64,000 nucleotides of DNA from Vibrio thalassae. GTDB taxonomy: Bacteria > Pseudomonadota > Gammaproteobacteria > Enterobacterales > Vibrionaceae. The stretch's first letter is position 1. Each line of letters begins with the position of its first letter. The stretch spans positions 310,001 through 374,000 of the forward strand of contig NZ_OANU01000002.1 of NCBI RefSeq assembly GCF_900089835.1, in the 5' to 3' direction. The notes below the pieces were generated by a model. The model saw only the letters and a list, made by a program, of their open reading frames with translations. It was not told where the DNA came from and did no database searches. Both the position numbers and the translations under genes were made by a program. Shown one piece after another: positions 46,660-55,150 of this stretch.

Positions 46660-46687
46660 ATTATATTCATATTAATTCTGAAAACAA
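46660..46687 (-). promoter_or_regulatory. fbpA promoter
   Basis: On the minus strand: -35 TTGTTT (46682-46687), a 16-base spacer and a consensus -10 TATAAT (46660-46665). Confidence 0.7.
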
Positions 46688-46699
46688 TGATCTGATATA

Positions 46700-46725
46700 A
46701 AAAAACCTGCCATAAAAGACAGGTT
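46700..46725 (-). terminator. glnK-amtB terminator
   Basis: On the minus strand AACCTG / CAGGTT close a 10-base loop and are followed by a run of T. It lies just beyond the amtB stop. Confidence 0.82.
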
Positions 46726-46748
46726 TTGATTAAGTTTGTAACAAATCG

Positions 46749-47978
46749 TTACTTAACACTAACGAACTCCGGATAAGCACCTACACCACAATCATGCATG
46801 TCCATACCTTCTAATTCTTCTTCTTCAGTAACACGAATACCGATTGTTGCTTTCAATACAGCCCAAACTGCAAGGCTTGCCGCGAACACCCAACCGAAGA
46901 TAACTGCAGCCCCGAAAAGCTGAGCGCCAAATGTTGCATCACCATTACTTAGTGGCACTACCATTAAACCTAAGAAACCACATACACCGTGAACAGAGAT
47001 AGCACCAACTGGATCATCAATCTTAAGCTTGTCTAGGCCAATGATGCTGAATACGACTAGCGCACCGCCAACTGCACCGATAGCGACTGAGTACACTGGT
47101 GAAGGAGATAGAGGATCAGCCGTGATAGCGACAAGACCCGCTAATGCACCATTGAGAATCATCGTTAAATCAGCTTTACCCCACGTTGTTTTGCACACTA
47201 GCATCGCTGCAATAGCACCCGCTGCTGCCGCTGCGTTAGTGTTTAGGAAGATTTGACCTACCGCTGTCGCGTTCTCAAAATCTGAAACCATTAATTGAGA
47301 ACCACCGTTGAAACCAAACCAACCTAACCATAGGATAAATGTACCTAGAGTCGCTAAAGGCATGTTGGAACCTGGAATTGGGTAGATTTCACCATTCTTA
47401 CCGTACTTACCTTTACGAGCGCCTAGCAGTAGAACACCAGCCAATGCAGCGGCTGCACCTGCCATATGAACGATACCAGAGCCAGCAAAATCACTGAAAC
47501 CTGCTTCTGATAAGAAGCCGCCACCCCAGGTCCAATACCCTTCCATAGGATAGATAAATGCGGTTAGCGCAACAGAGAAAATAAGGAAAGACCAAAGTTT
47601 CATACGCTCAGCCACTGCACCCGATACGACAGACATCGCGGTAGCTACGAAAACAACTTGGAAAAAGAAATCCGACTCTAGCGAGTGATCTGCATCCTCA
47701 CCTTGAGTGCCGATCAGCGCACCAAATGATGGTAGCCAGCCACCTTCGCCATTGTCCACATACATGATGTTGTAACCCACAATGAGATAACAGGTACATG
47801 CGATAGCGTACAAACAGAAGTTTTTAGTTAAGATTTCTGTGGTGTTTTTCGAGCGAACTAGGCCAGCCTCTAACATGGCGAAACCTGCTGCCATCCACAT
47901 GACGAGCGCGCCTGAAATAAGAAAGTAAAAAGTGTCTAGCGCGTAACGCAGTTCGCTGACTGTTGTTGCTAATTCCAT
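46749..47978 (-). CDS. amtB: Ammonium transporter AmtB
   Basis: A 409-residue Amt/Rh-family channel with about 11 membrane helices. Family segments are GALVMWMAAGFAMLEAGLVRSKN, a twin of signature stretches around WTWGGGFLSEAGFSDFAGSG, and GWFGFNGGSQ. It conducts ammonium into the cell and is gated by the P-II protein encoded just upstream. There is an 18-base gap to glnK, so it is one transcript under the upstream sigma-54-like promoter. It lacks an obvious cleaved signal peptide, unlike E. coli AmtB. Confidence 0.96.
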   Translation of the reverse strand: MELATTVSELRYALDTFYFLISGALVMWMAAGFAMLEAGLVRSKNTTEILTKNFCLYAIACTCYLIVGYNIMYVDNGEGGWLPSFGALIGTQGEDADHSLESDFFFQVVFVATAMSVVSGAVAERMKLWSFLIFSVALTAFIYPMEGYWTWGGGFLSEAGFSDFAGSGIVHMAGAAAALAGVLLLGARKGKYGKNGEIYPIPGSNMPLATLGTFILWLGWFGFNGGSQLMVSDFENATAVGQIFLNTNAAAAAGAIAAMLVCKTTWGKADLTMILNGALAGLVAITADPLSPSPVYSVAIGAVGGALVVFSIIGLDKLKIDDPVGAISVHGVCGFLGLMVVPLSNGDATFGAQLFGAAVIFGWVFAASLAVWAVLKATIGIRVTEEEELEGMDMHDCGVGAYPEFVSVK

Positions 47979-47996
47979 AATATATTCTCCAATCCC

Positions 47997-48353
<357 letters not shown>

Positions 48354-48377
48354 TTATCCCTGTTGCTTAATACAGCA

Positions 48378-48394
48378 ATCAAGGTGCGTGCCAA
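48378..48394 (-). promoter_or_regulatory. Candidate sigma-54 promoter of glnK-amtB
   Basis: The minus strand reads TTGGCACGCACCTTGAT. It has a perfect -24 box (TGGCACG) with correct N4 spacing to TTG, but the -12 box reads TTGAT rather than TTGCA. It lies about 45 bases before the glnK start. Confidence 0.65.
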
Positions 48395-48448
48395 CTTTTT
48401 AAACCATTGAAATATAAGGATTCGAATTTTATATGTTATAAAAATGAA

Positions 48449-48479
48449 AATGCCTTGCACTTTATTGGTGCAAGGCATT
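48449..48479. promoter_or_regulatory. NtrC-like enhancer that doubles as the yacL terminator
   Basis: A perfect 12-bp inverted repeat (AATGCCTTGCAC / GTGCAAGGCATT, 7-base spacer). Its core TGCACTTTATTGGTGCA (48456-48472) is nearly the NtrC consensus and lies about 65 bases upstream of the sigma-54-like -24 box. On the minus strand the same stem follows the yacL stop and is followed by TTTTCATTTTT. Confidence 0.7.
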
Positions 48480-48542
48480 CACAAAAATAATGCGTTAAAT
48501 GTTATTAGCACTAAGCATGTGCAAAATAACCGTATTATCCAC

Positions 48543-48914
48543 TTAGCGATTATGTATAAAGCGCTCCCACTGCTCGATAACAGACAATAAATCCTCCAAA
48601 CCGCACTCACTGTAGCTTTCACTTTCATACAGTGAAAACTCTTCCTCAGATTCCATTAACGTCTCAAAAGCTAACGTATTTTCATAGACATGGACTTCAG
48701 ACTCGAGAATACTCAAAGAAATCTCTTTGCCCTGCCACTTGTGTTCATTACAAGAAAACTGCGCCGCTTTCGATAGCAGTGCTTTTATTTCCATGATGGT
48801 GCGGTCGTCGGTGCTGATTTCTTCTTGAAGTAATCTAGCGATCACTTCTTGACCCATTTCGCACTTCACTAGATATTCACCAGTGAAACTGTTTTTAATA
48901 AACTCGAATTCCAT
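48543..48914 (-). CDS. yacL: YacL family (UPF0231) protein
   Basis: A 123-residue acidic soluble protein starting MEFEFIKNSFTGEYLVKCEMGQEVIARLLQEE. It matches E. coli YacL (UPF0231) along its length, including WQGKEISL, a central acidic stretch and the end CGLEDLLSVIEQWERFI. The family has no firm function. The frame begins at a GTG (48917), but the adjacent ATG at 48914 with an AGAGAGA site is preferred. It stands alone between glnK and cdaR. Confidence 0.88.
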   Translation of the reverse strand: MEFEFIKNSFTGEYLVKCEMGQEVIARLLQEEISTDDRTIMEIKALLSKAAQFSCNEHKWQGKEISLSILESEVHVYENTLAFETLMESEEEFSLYESESYSECGLEDLLSVIEQWERFIHNR

Positions 48915-49007
48915 CACTTTTTCTCTCTGTAAACTCGCGCCGATTATACCTCAGAATCATCAACGATCAGGTATACTCAACAACAATTCCTTAGAAGAGC
49001 CAATACA

Positions 49008-50150
49008 ATGCAACTTAACTCTCTCATTGCTAAGCAAATTGTTGATCGTGCAAAAAAGATCATTGCCTATTCTATTAACGTTATGGATGAAAATGGCGTG
49101 ATCATTGGCTCAAGCGATCCCAGTCGACTGCATCAAATCCACGAAGGTGCACTGTTGGCCCTTCGTGATAACCGTACGATTGAGATCAACGATTCTGTTG
49201 CTTCCACCCTTTCTGGCGTAAAAACTGGCATTAATCTGCCTATTATTTACAGCGAAGATGTCATTGGCGTAGTGGGCATTTCAGGTACGCCAGAAGAAGT
49301 AAGAAGCTACGGTGAGTTGGTCAAAATGACGGCTGAACTTATCGTCGAGCAAGCTGCGTTAATGTCTCAGATTCAATGGAATAAGCGTCACCGAGAAGAG
49401 CTGCTTTTACAACTTATCGAAGGTTCTAGTTTGAACGATGGTCAATTACTGTCTATTGCTCAAAGGCTGGATCTCGATCTTTCTCAGCCAAGAGTCGCCA
49501 CTGTTATTAAAGTAATTCCACGCGCAGGCGAACCAGTCACACTAGAACACTTACAAAAACTGGTTCATCTGTTAGAGCACCCTGAACGCGACAATATTGT
49601 CGGTATTGCTTCTGTTTCTATGAATGAGATCGTGGTTCTTAAACCGGTAACCATTGTTAATCATACGTGGAATCGTAAGGAAGAGCAGAAACGGGTCGCC
49701 AAACTGGTAAAACGCATCGACAATGAATGTGATTTTTCGATTCAAATGGCGATTGGCGATTATTTCCCTGGACTCATCGGCCTTGCTCGCTCTTATGAAA
49801 CGGCCAAAGCAACCATAGAAAGTAGTACCAGTAATGATGATGCGGTCATGTTCTATCAAGATCGAAAACTGTCTGTACTGGTGAGTAGTATCAAACAAGA
49901 CCCATGGCGAGCGACTCAACTTAAAGCGCCTATCGATAAATTGATGGCCGCCGACACAAAGAAGGTGCTATTAAGAACTCTGAGCACTTTTTTTGCTCAA
50001 AATTGCGATCTAGCTCAAACTTGTGAATCTCTCCATATTCATCGTAACACTTTGCGATATCGCCTTGACAAAATACAACAGGAAACCAATTTAGATATCA
50101 ATAAGTTAGATGACAAAATTCAACTTTACCTTGCGTTAAAATGTTTGTGA
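49008..50150 (+). CDS. cdaR: CdaR-type sugar diacid/glycerate regulator
   Basis: A 380-residue activator with an N-terminal diacid-recognition domain (about residues 1-135, MQLNSLIAKQIVDRAKKIIAYSINVMD), a middle linker and a C-terminal PucR-type helix-turn-helix (about residues 320-378, CESLHIHRNTLRYRLDKI). E. coli CdaR responds to galactarate, glucarate and glycerate. Here the neighbours are only a GntP-family permease and glycerate kinase, so glycerate is the likely signal. A 28-bp dyad just after the stop could be its operator. Confidence 0.9.
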   Translation: MQLNSLIAKQIVDRAKKIIAYSINVMDENGVIIGSSDPSRLHQIHEGALLALRDNRTIEINDSVASTLSGVKTGINLPIIYSEDVIGVVGISGTPEEVRSYGELVKMTAELIVEQAALMSQIQWNKRHREELLLQLIEGSSLNDGQLLSIAQRLDLDLSQPRVATVIKVIPRAGEPVTLEHLQKLVHLLEHPERDNIVGIASVSMNEIVVLKPVTIVNHTWNRKEEQKRVAKLVKRIDNECDFSIQMAIGDYFPGLIGLARSYETAKATIESSTSNDDAVMFYQDRKLSVLVSSIKQDPWRATQLKAPIDKLMAADTKKVLLRTLSTFFAQNCDLAQTCESLHIHRNTLRYRLDKIQQETNLDINKLDDKIQLYLALKCL

Positions 50151-50157
50151 ACATTAC

Positions 50158-50185
50158 GTTAATTTGTGCAATTGAACAAATTAAC
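50158..50185. promoter_or_regulatory. 28-bp dyad, candidate CdaR operator
   Basis: GTTAATTTGT (50158-50167) and ACAAATTAAC (50176-50185) are perfect 10-bp arms around GCAATTGA. No U-tract follows. It lies 8 bases after cdaR and about 130 bases before the permease gene. Confidence 0.5.
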
Positions 50186-50312
50186 TATTAACTACAATGA
50201 TAAATTCGTCAGTTCGCATAAAGAAAATCCGCCTATGAATGGCTAATCTTCCGCTCATAAAGGGTGCATACACCCAATAAAAAAAATTAATAAATTAGCG
50301 GACAACTAAACC

Positions 50313-51578
50313 ATGATTGAAGTCTCTACCTTAGGTGCACTCGCGGCTCTTGTCGTTGCCATTGCCCTCATTCTTAAAAAAGTTCCACCTGCTTACGGTA
50401 TGATCATCGGTGCCCTGATCGGTGGTGTTGTTGGTGGCGTGTCATTAACTGATACTGTTGCCCTAATGATTGGCGGTGCGCAAGGCATTGTCACCGCGGT
50501 ATTACGTATTCTAGCCGCTGGTGTTCTTGCTGGCGTCCTTATTGAATCAGGTGCAGCGACCTCCATCGCTGAAACGATCGTCAAAAAAGTCGGTGAAACA
50601 CGCGCCCTGCTAGCGCTGGCTATCGCCACCATGATTCTGACTGCCGTTGGCGTATTCGTCGATGTTGCCGTTATCACCGTTTCTCCGATTGCCCTTGCTA
50701 TTGCTCGTCGTGCGGACATTTCTAAAGCCGCTATTTTGCTTGCTATGGTGGGCGGCGGTAAAGCCGGTAACGTCATGTCTCCTAACCCAAACTCGATTGC
50801 AGCCGCTGACGCCTTCAATGTCCCATTAACCTCAGTGATGGCTGCCGGTGTGATTCCTGGAATCTGCGGCATGATCTTCGCTTACTTCCTAGCCAAAAAG
50901 TTAGTCAATAAAGGTTCTAAAGTTGTCGCTAGTGAAGTCATTTCTGTTGAGCACTCTAAGCTACCTTCTTTTGGCTCATCGATTGTTGCTCCACTGATTG
51001 CCATTGCTCTGCTTTCTCTTCGCCCTATTGCTGGTATCAACGTTGATCCGCTCATCGCTCTTCCACTAGGCGGCTTTATTGGTGCTGTTGTTATGGGTCG
51101 TTTTGCCGATACTAACCATTTTGCTGTTTCTGGCCTGTCTCGAATGGCACCAGTTGCGATGATGCTATTAGGTACGGGAACTTTAGCCGGCATTATTGCT
51201 AACTCAGGTTTAAAGGGCGTTCTGATTGATTCGCTAACGGCATCAGGCCTTCCTTCTTACTTATTAGCACCAATTTCAGGTGCAATGATGTCACTTGCTA
51301 CTGCCTCAACGACTGCGGGCACAGCGGTCGCGTCTAGCGTATTTAGTTCCACAATTCTTGAACTTGGCGTTCCAGCATTAGCAGGCGCTGCCATGATTCA
51401 CTCAGGTGCTACTGTATTTGATCACATGCCACACGGTAGTTTCTTCCACGCCACTGGTGGCGCTGTGCATATGGATATTCGCGAGCGTCTTAAACTCATT
51501 CCTTACGAGTCTGCGGTTGGTCTAGTGATCACCTTCTTCTCTGTAATGATCTTTGGTGTGTTCGGTCTATTTGTATAA
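50313..51578 (+). CDS. GntP-family permease, probably for glycerate
   Basis: A 421-residue secondary transporter with about 12 helices of the GntP/gluconate:H+ symporter family. Segments GGGKAGNVMSPNPNSIAAAD, TGTLAGIIANSG and MIHSGATVFDHMPHGSFFH are family-like. It is placed between cdaR and a glycerate kinase gene (9-base gap), which suggests D-glycerate or a related hydroxy acid rather than gluconate. The substrate is not evident from the sequence. Confidence 0.85.
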   Translation: MIEVSTLGALAALVVAIALILKKVPPAYGMIIGALIGGVVGGVSLTDTVALMIGGAQGIVTAVLRILAAGVLAGVLIESGAATSIAETIVKKVGETRALLALAIATMILTAVGVFVDVAVITVSPIALAIARRADISKAAILLAMVGGGKAGNVMSPNPNSIAAADAFNVPLTSVMAAGVIPGICGMIFAYFLAKKLVNKGSKVVASEVISVEHSKLPSFGSSIVAPLIAIALLSLRPIAGINVDPLIALPLGGFIGAVVMGRFADTNHFAVSGLSRMAPVAMMLLGTGTLAGIIANSGLKGVLIDSLTASGLPSYLLAPISGAMMSLATASTTAGTAVASSVFSSTILELGVPALAGAAMIHSGATVFDHMPHGSFFHATGGAVHMDIRERLKLIPYESAVGLVITFFSVMIFGVFGLFV

Positions 51579-51587
51579 GGTCCTATT

Positions 51588-52727
51588 ATGAAAATTATTA
51601 TTGCTCCAGATTCATACAAAGAAAGCTTAACGGCCATGGAAGTTGCCGAAGCTATCGAAGCCGGTTTTAAGAAAATCTTTAACGACGCTGAATATGTCAA
51701 ACTTCCAATGGCAGATGGCGGTGAAGGTACTGTTCAATCATTGGTCGATGCGACTGATGGTTCCATCGTTACTTGCGAGGTAACAGGCCCACTCGGTGAA
51801 AAAGTAGCAGGCTTTTACGGTCTGATGGGAGATGGTTCAACCGCCATCATAGAAATGGCCGCGGCTTCAGGCCTGCATCTGGTTAAACCTGAGCTACGCA
51901 ATCCACTTGTTACCACCACTTATGGTACTGGTGAATTAATCAAAGCTGCACTGGATCGTGGTGTGAAGCACATTATCGTAGGCATTGGTGGTAGTGCTAC
52001 CAATGATGGCGGTATTGGTATGGCGCAAGCTCTTGGCGCGAAACTGCTCGATCAGCAAGGTAATGAGCTAGGTTTTGGTGGTGGAGAGCTCAATAAACTA
52101 ACCAGTATTGACCTGTCAGGCCTCGATGCTCGCTTGAAAGATATCCGATTGGAAGTCGCATGCGATGTGGATAATCCACTGTGCGGCCCTAAAGGTGCTT
52201 CGCATGTCTTTGGTCCACAAAAAGGCGCAACACCAGATATGGTGGCAACCCTTGATAGCAACCTTGCACACTATGCTAGCGTTATCAAAGCGACTAACGG
52301 TCGTGATGTCATTGATACCTCAGGCGCTGGTGCTGCTGGTGGCCTAGGTGCTGCGCTACTCGGTTTGTTTGATGCATCACTGCGTCCAGGTATCCAAATT
52401 GTGATGGATGCGGTGAACCTAAGCGAAGTGGTAAAAGACGCAGATCTTGTGATTACCGGTGAAGGCCGAATTGACAGCCAAACCATTCACGGTAAGACGC
52501 CTATTGGTGTAGCACGTACTGCAAAGCAATACGACATTCCTGTGATAGCCATTGCAGGTAGCACAGCAAAAGACTGCGCAGTGGTTCACGAACACGGTAT
52601 TGATGCAGCGTACAGCGTAGTACTAGGCGCAACTGATCTGCCAACTGCCTTGAAAGAAGCGGCGTTCAACGTTGAAATGACCTCTCGTAATATTGCAGCG
52701 GCAATGGCGATGAACTTCAGCAAATAA
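51588..52727 (+). CDS. glxK: Glycerate 2-kinase (GarK/GlxK family)
   Basis: A 379-residue kinase of glycerate kinase type 1. Clear blocks are IIIAPDSYKESLTAMEVA at the N-terminus, LPMADGGEGTVQSLVDAT, GIGGSATNDGGIGMAQALG and ITGEGRIDSQTIHGKTPIG. It phosphorylates D-glycerate at O2, giving 2-phosphoglycerate, the substrate of enolase (also encoded in this window). It forms an operon with the permease. Whether garK or glxK is the better name cannot be told by eye. Confidence 0.94.
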   Translation: MKIIIAPDSYKESLTAMEVAEAIEAGFKKIFNDAEYVKLPMADGGEGTVQSLVDATDGSIVTCEVTGPLGEKVAGFYGLMGDGSTAIIEMAAASGLHLVKPELRNPLVTTTYGTGELIKAALDRGVKHIIVGIGGSATNDGGIGMAQALGAKLLDQQGNELGFGGGELNKLTSIDLSGLDARLKDIRLEVACDVDNPLCGPKGASHVFGPQKGATPDMVATLDSNLAHYASVIKATNGRDVIDTSGAGAAGGLGAALLGLFDASLRPGIQIVMDAVNLSEVVKDADLVITGEGRIDSQTIHGKTPIGVARTAKQYDIPVIAIAGSTAKDCAVVHEHGIDAAYSVVLGATDLPTALKEAAFNVEMTSRNIAAAMAMNFSK

Positions 52728-52745
52728 TCTGCTTTAGAAACGCAA

Positions 52746-52775
52746 AATGCCCACTCAATTGAGTGGGCATTTTTT
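52746..52775 (+). terminator. Glycerate operon terminator
   Basis: Perfect stem ATGCCCACTC / GAGTGGGCAT with an AATT loop, followed by T6. Confidence 0.94.
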
Positions 52776-52820
52776 ATTATCATTCCTACCGTCGCATCGC
52801 GTTAATCGCAAAAAATGCTA

Positions 52821-53960
52821 TTAGAACTCGATGTTACGACCGAAGCTCATTGGCCATTCTGTTGGATTTTTCCTACCTTCGCGGATGTGGCGACATTCAG
52901 CCAGCCATACTAGAAGCTCCCAACCGAATGCAGCAGTAAGCAACGCGTCTTTCTCGTCAGAGTTTTTCTGAGGCGCAAACTCGGCAATATCAGCGCCCAC
53001 TAAGTTAATACGCTTAGTCGCGCGAAGTTTACGGAAGATGTCGTAATACATGCGAGCAGAAACACCAAATGGATCTGGGCTTGAGTTTGCACTGTGATCA
53101 AGAAGATCGAGGCCATCTAAATCAAAGGTTAGGTACACCGGGCGACCGTCACCTTGTTTCTCAAGGATCTGTTCTACAATGTAATCCACGCCTAAGTCGT
53201 AGATTTCATCAGCCAAATAGAAGTTACCGCCAATCGCCTTCGCTTTGCCTTGTTGAGATGCACACCAGCGACCGCGCATCCCCATGCTGACACTGGTCGT
53301 TGGGTCGATAGCACCTTCTGATGCTAGACGGCAATACCAGTTACCTGAATATGATTCATAGTCAAAGTCAGCACGCGTAAGTAAGTCAAAGTGACCATCA
53401 ATATGAATCAGTGAAACCGGACCATGTACTTTCGCTAATGCCGCGGGCCCTGGGTAAGCAACCGTGTGGTCTCCACCAAAGAAGAAAGGTGTACAACCGT
53501 GATTAATGACCATGTCATCAACCACTTTCTGCGCATTACGCATCTCTTCATCTAAGTTGAACTGACCAAGGCCATCCCAGTTTCCGAAATCGATGATGTT
53601 ACACAGTTCAAATGGCATCGTACCGTCTTGGTGAATAAGGCCCATACCTGTTTTAGAGGCATCACGAATCGCACTAGGACCAAACTTATGACCACCAGCA
53701 TTTGGTGAGCACTTGTCCATGGTCAAGCCATACATAACAATGTCCGCGTTTTCAAAGCTGTTCACATAAGGTGCGCCAAACGCACCCACATGCTCTTTAC
53801 CAAGTAAACTGAATGCTTCAACCCCTTGTTCCGCCATACGCTGTTGCATTGGCGCGATGTCTTCATTGATATAAAAGTCTGCATCCGACTTATTCCAATA
53901 GATATCTTGGTAAAGTTCCAGTTTCTCTTTTGAAATTTCTACACGTTTTGGCTTGAACAT
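52821..53960 (-). CDS. Ureohydrolase (arginase/agmatinase superfamily), substrate unknown
   Basis: A 379-residue binuclear-metal ureohydrolase. All metal ligands are visible: His165 in GGDHT, Asp188/His190/Asp192 in DGHFD (usually DAHxD), and Asp280/Asp282 in TFDLDGLD, with Glu327 in ADIAEFAP. It has about 80 more N-terminal residues than agmatinases of 300-320 residues. It should hydrolyse a guanidino or amidino group to urea, but the substrate is open. It is divergent from an AraC-type regulator whose operator-like repeats adjoin its -35. Guanidine hydrolase, guanidinobutyrase or another guanidino-acid hydrolase are alternatives; no nickel chaperone genes or guanidine riboswitch are seen nearby. 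Confidence 0.88.
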   Translation of the reverse strand: MFKPKRVEISKEKLELYQDIYWNKSDADFYINEDIAPMQQRMAEQGVEAFSLLGKEHVGAFGAPYVNSFENADIVMYGLTMDKCSPNAGGHKFGPSAIRDASKTGMGLIHQDGTMPFELCNIIDFGNWDGLGQFNLDEEMRNAQKVVDDMVINHGCTPFFFGGDHTVAYPGPAALAKVHGPVSLIHIDGHFDLLTRADFDYESYSGNWYCRLASEGAIDPTTSVSMGMRGRWCASQQGKAKAIGGNFYLADEIYDLGVDYIVEQILEKQGDGRPVYLTFDLDGLDLLDHSANSSPDPFGVSARMYYDIFRKLRATKRINLVGADIAEFAPQKNSDEKDALLTAAFGWELLVWLAECRHIREGRKNPTEWPMSFGRNIEF

Positions 53961-54003
53961 ATTGTTGTCCTCATTGTTTTGTCTGCTTTTCAGCGATGTC
54001 TAT

Positions 54004-54032
54004 ATTGTATCCACTCACCACGCTTACTATAA
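54004..54032 (-). promoter_or_regulatory. Activator-type promoter of the ureohydrolase gene
   Basis: On the minus strand, -10 TACAAT (54004-54009) has a 17-base spacer and a poor -35 TTATAG (54027-54032). The direct repeats begin exactly at 54032, which is the class II geometry of AraC-family activators. Confidence 0.5.
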
Positions 54033-54065
54033 TTACATTTCCGGCCAATGAGATTACATTTCAGG
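54032..54065. promoter_or_regulatory. Direct repeats, likely operator of the AraC-type regulator
   Basis: ATTACATTTCCGG (54032-54044) and ATTACATTTCAGG (54053-54065) differ at one base and start 21 bp apart, two helical turns, as expected for AraC-family binding. The second copy runs into the regulator's own ribosome-binding site, so autoregulation is also likely. Confidence 0.68.
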
Positions 54066-54073
54066 ACAACAAC

Positions 54074-55126
54074 ATGAGCTCACTACATCAGCAGCAGTTT
54101 TTGCAAGCCATTGTTGGCCACTGGGAATCGCTACTCAGAGATTTGGCGAAACAGCCACTGGCTATCGATCCGTTTCTTCGCCGCGCTAAGATCAGACGAG
54201 TCAGCTATGGTCATTATGAACCGATGACGACTCAACAAGTGCTGACGTTGATGAAGCTTTCTATGGAACAATTAAACATCGACGGTATCGGATTGCGTAT
54301 CGCAAGTAGACTGACCATTGAAGATACCGGAGCGTTGGGCTTTGCCATGCTGGGCTGTAAGACACTGAAGCAGCTATTAGAAACGATCATCCATATCCCC
54401 TGGATGACCAGTGACTATGTGGATATTGGTATCGCCTACGACCGAGAGTACGCCTATATCACCGCTGAAGATCGCTCTGCTTTTTGGACGCCACAGCCTT
54501 ACACCATCGAAGACAGTATTGGCCATTACTACCTTGGTATAAAAAAGCTGCTGGGTGAGCAATTTGATAAAAATAAAGTATCCATTTCCCTTCGCTATGC
54601 CGCGCCGAGTTATAAACACCTCTACCACCAATATTTAGGCATCATGCCCACCTTTAATGCCGCGAGTAATCAGATAAGACTGCCTATCGAGTGGATTGAT
54701 ATGCCGGTTTCTGCCAATGAATCCTTGGTCGCGAATATCGCAGCAAAGCACAGCGCGGAAATGAATCAGCCGTCACGTAGCAGCAATAGTTGTGACCAAA
54801 TTAGAATGCGTCTGTACGCCCGTCTCTCTTCCGGCGTGCCTACTATGGAACAAATGGCGGAAGATTTGGGGTTTACCGCAAGGACCTTACGACGACGGCT
54901 TCATGATGAAGGTAAAACCTACAAACAACTGGTGCTCGACGTTCGAATGCAAATGGCCAGCGAGTATTTACTGAAGACATCATTATCATTATCGGATATT
55001 GCCAACCTTCTCGACTATCACTCCGCGCCACCGTTTATTCGCGCGTTCAAAGCCTACCATGAGGTTTCACCTTCACAGTTTAAGCTCGCAACAAAAAAAG
55101 CCCAGTCCGAGGGAGACTGGGCATAA
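54074..55126 (+). CDS. AraC-family regulator (OruR/ArgR-like architecture)
   Basis: A 350-residue transcription factor with an N-terminal Arabinose_bd-type ligand domain (about residues 20-215) and a C-terminal AraC double helix-turn-helix (about residues 245-340, with MEQMAEDLGFTARTLRRRLHDEG and LSDIANLLDYHSAPPFIRAFKAY). Regulators with this layout in pseudomonads control ornithine and arginine use. The frame is open from 53996, but ATG 54074 has AGGA 7 bases upstream. It lies between the divergent ureohydrolase and the convergent Ldh_2 gene, which it probably controls. Its last codons contain the Ldh_2 gene's terminator on the other strand. Confidence 0.9.
   Translation: MSSLHQQQFLQAIVGHWESLLRDLAKQPLAIDPFLRRAKIRRVSYGHYEPMTTQQVLTLMKLSMEQLNIDGIGLRIASRLTIEDTGALGFAMLGCKTLKQLLETIIHIPWMTSDYVDIGIAYDREYAYITAEDRSAFWTPQPYTIEDSIGHYYLGIKKLLGEQFDKNKVSISLRYAAPSYKHLYHQYLGIMPTFNAASNQIRLPIEWIDMPVSANESLVANIAAKHSAEMNQPSRSSNSCDQIRMRLYARLSSGVPTMEQMAEDLGFTARTLRRRLHDEGKTYKQLVLDVRMQMASEYLLKTSLSLSDIANLLDYHSAPPFIRAFKAYHEVSPSQFKLATKKAQSEGDWA
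55093..55122 (-). terminator. Terminator of the Ldh_2 gene, inside the araC-type coding end
   Basis: Stem GCCCAGTC (55100-55107) / GACTGGGC (55115-55122). The A7 run at 55093-55099 is a U-tract on the minus strand. It lies within the last codons of the opposing gene. A second small hairpin AAAATCA / TGATTTT is at 55125-55146. Confidence 0.8.
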
Positions 55127-55150
55127 AATCAAGTGCGCCTGATTTTAAAA

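Noticed and set aside
50393..50872. 159-codon frame antisense to the GntP-family permease
   Set aside because: It is a low-complexity Ala/Thr/Pro-rich mirror of the membrane-protein codons on the real strand.
53961..54073. Guanidine riboswitch upstream of the ureohydrolase
   Set aside because: I found no ACGR-bearing hairpin pair or ykkC-like conserved core in the short leader; the structure present is direct repeats suited to a DNA-binding protein.
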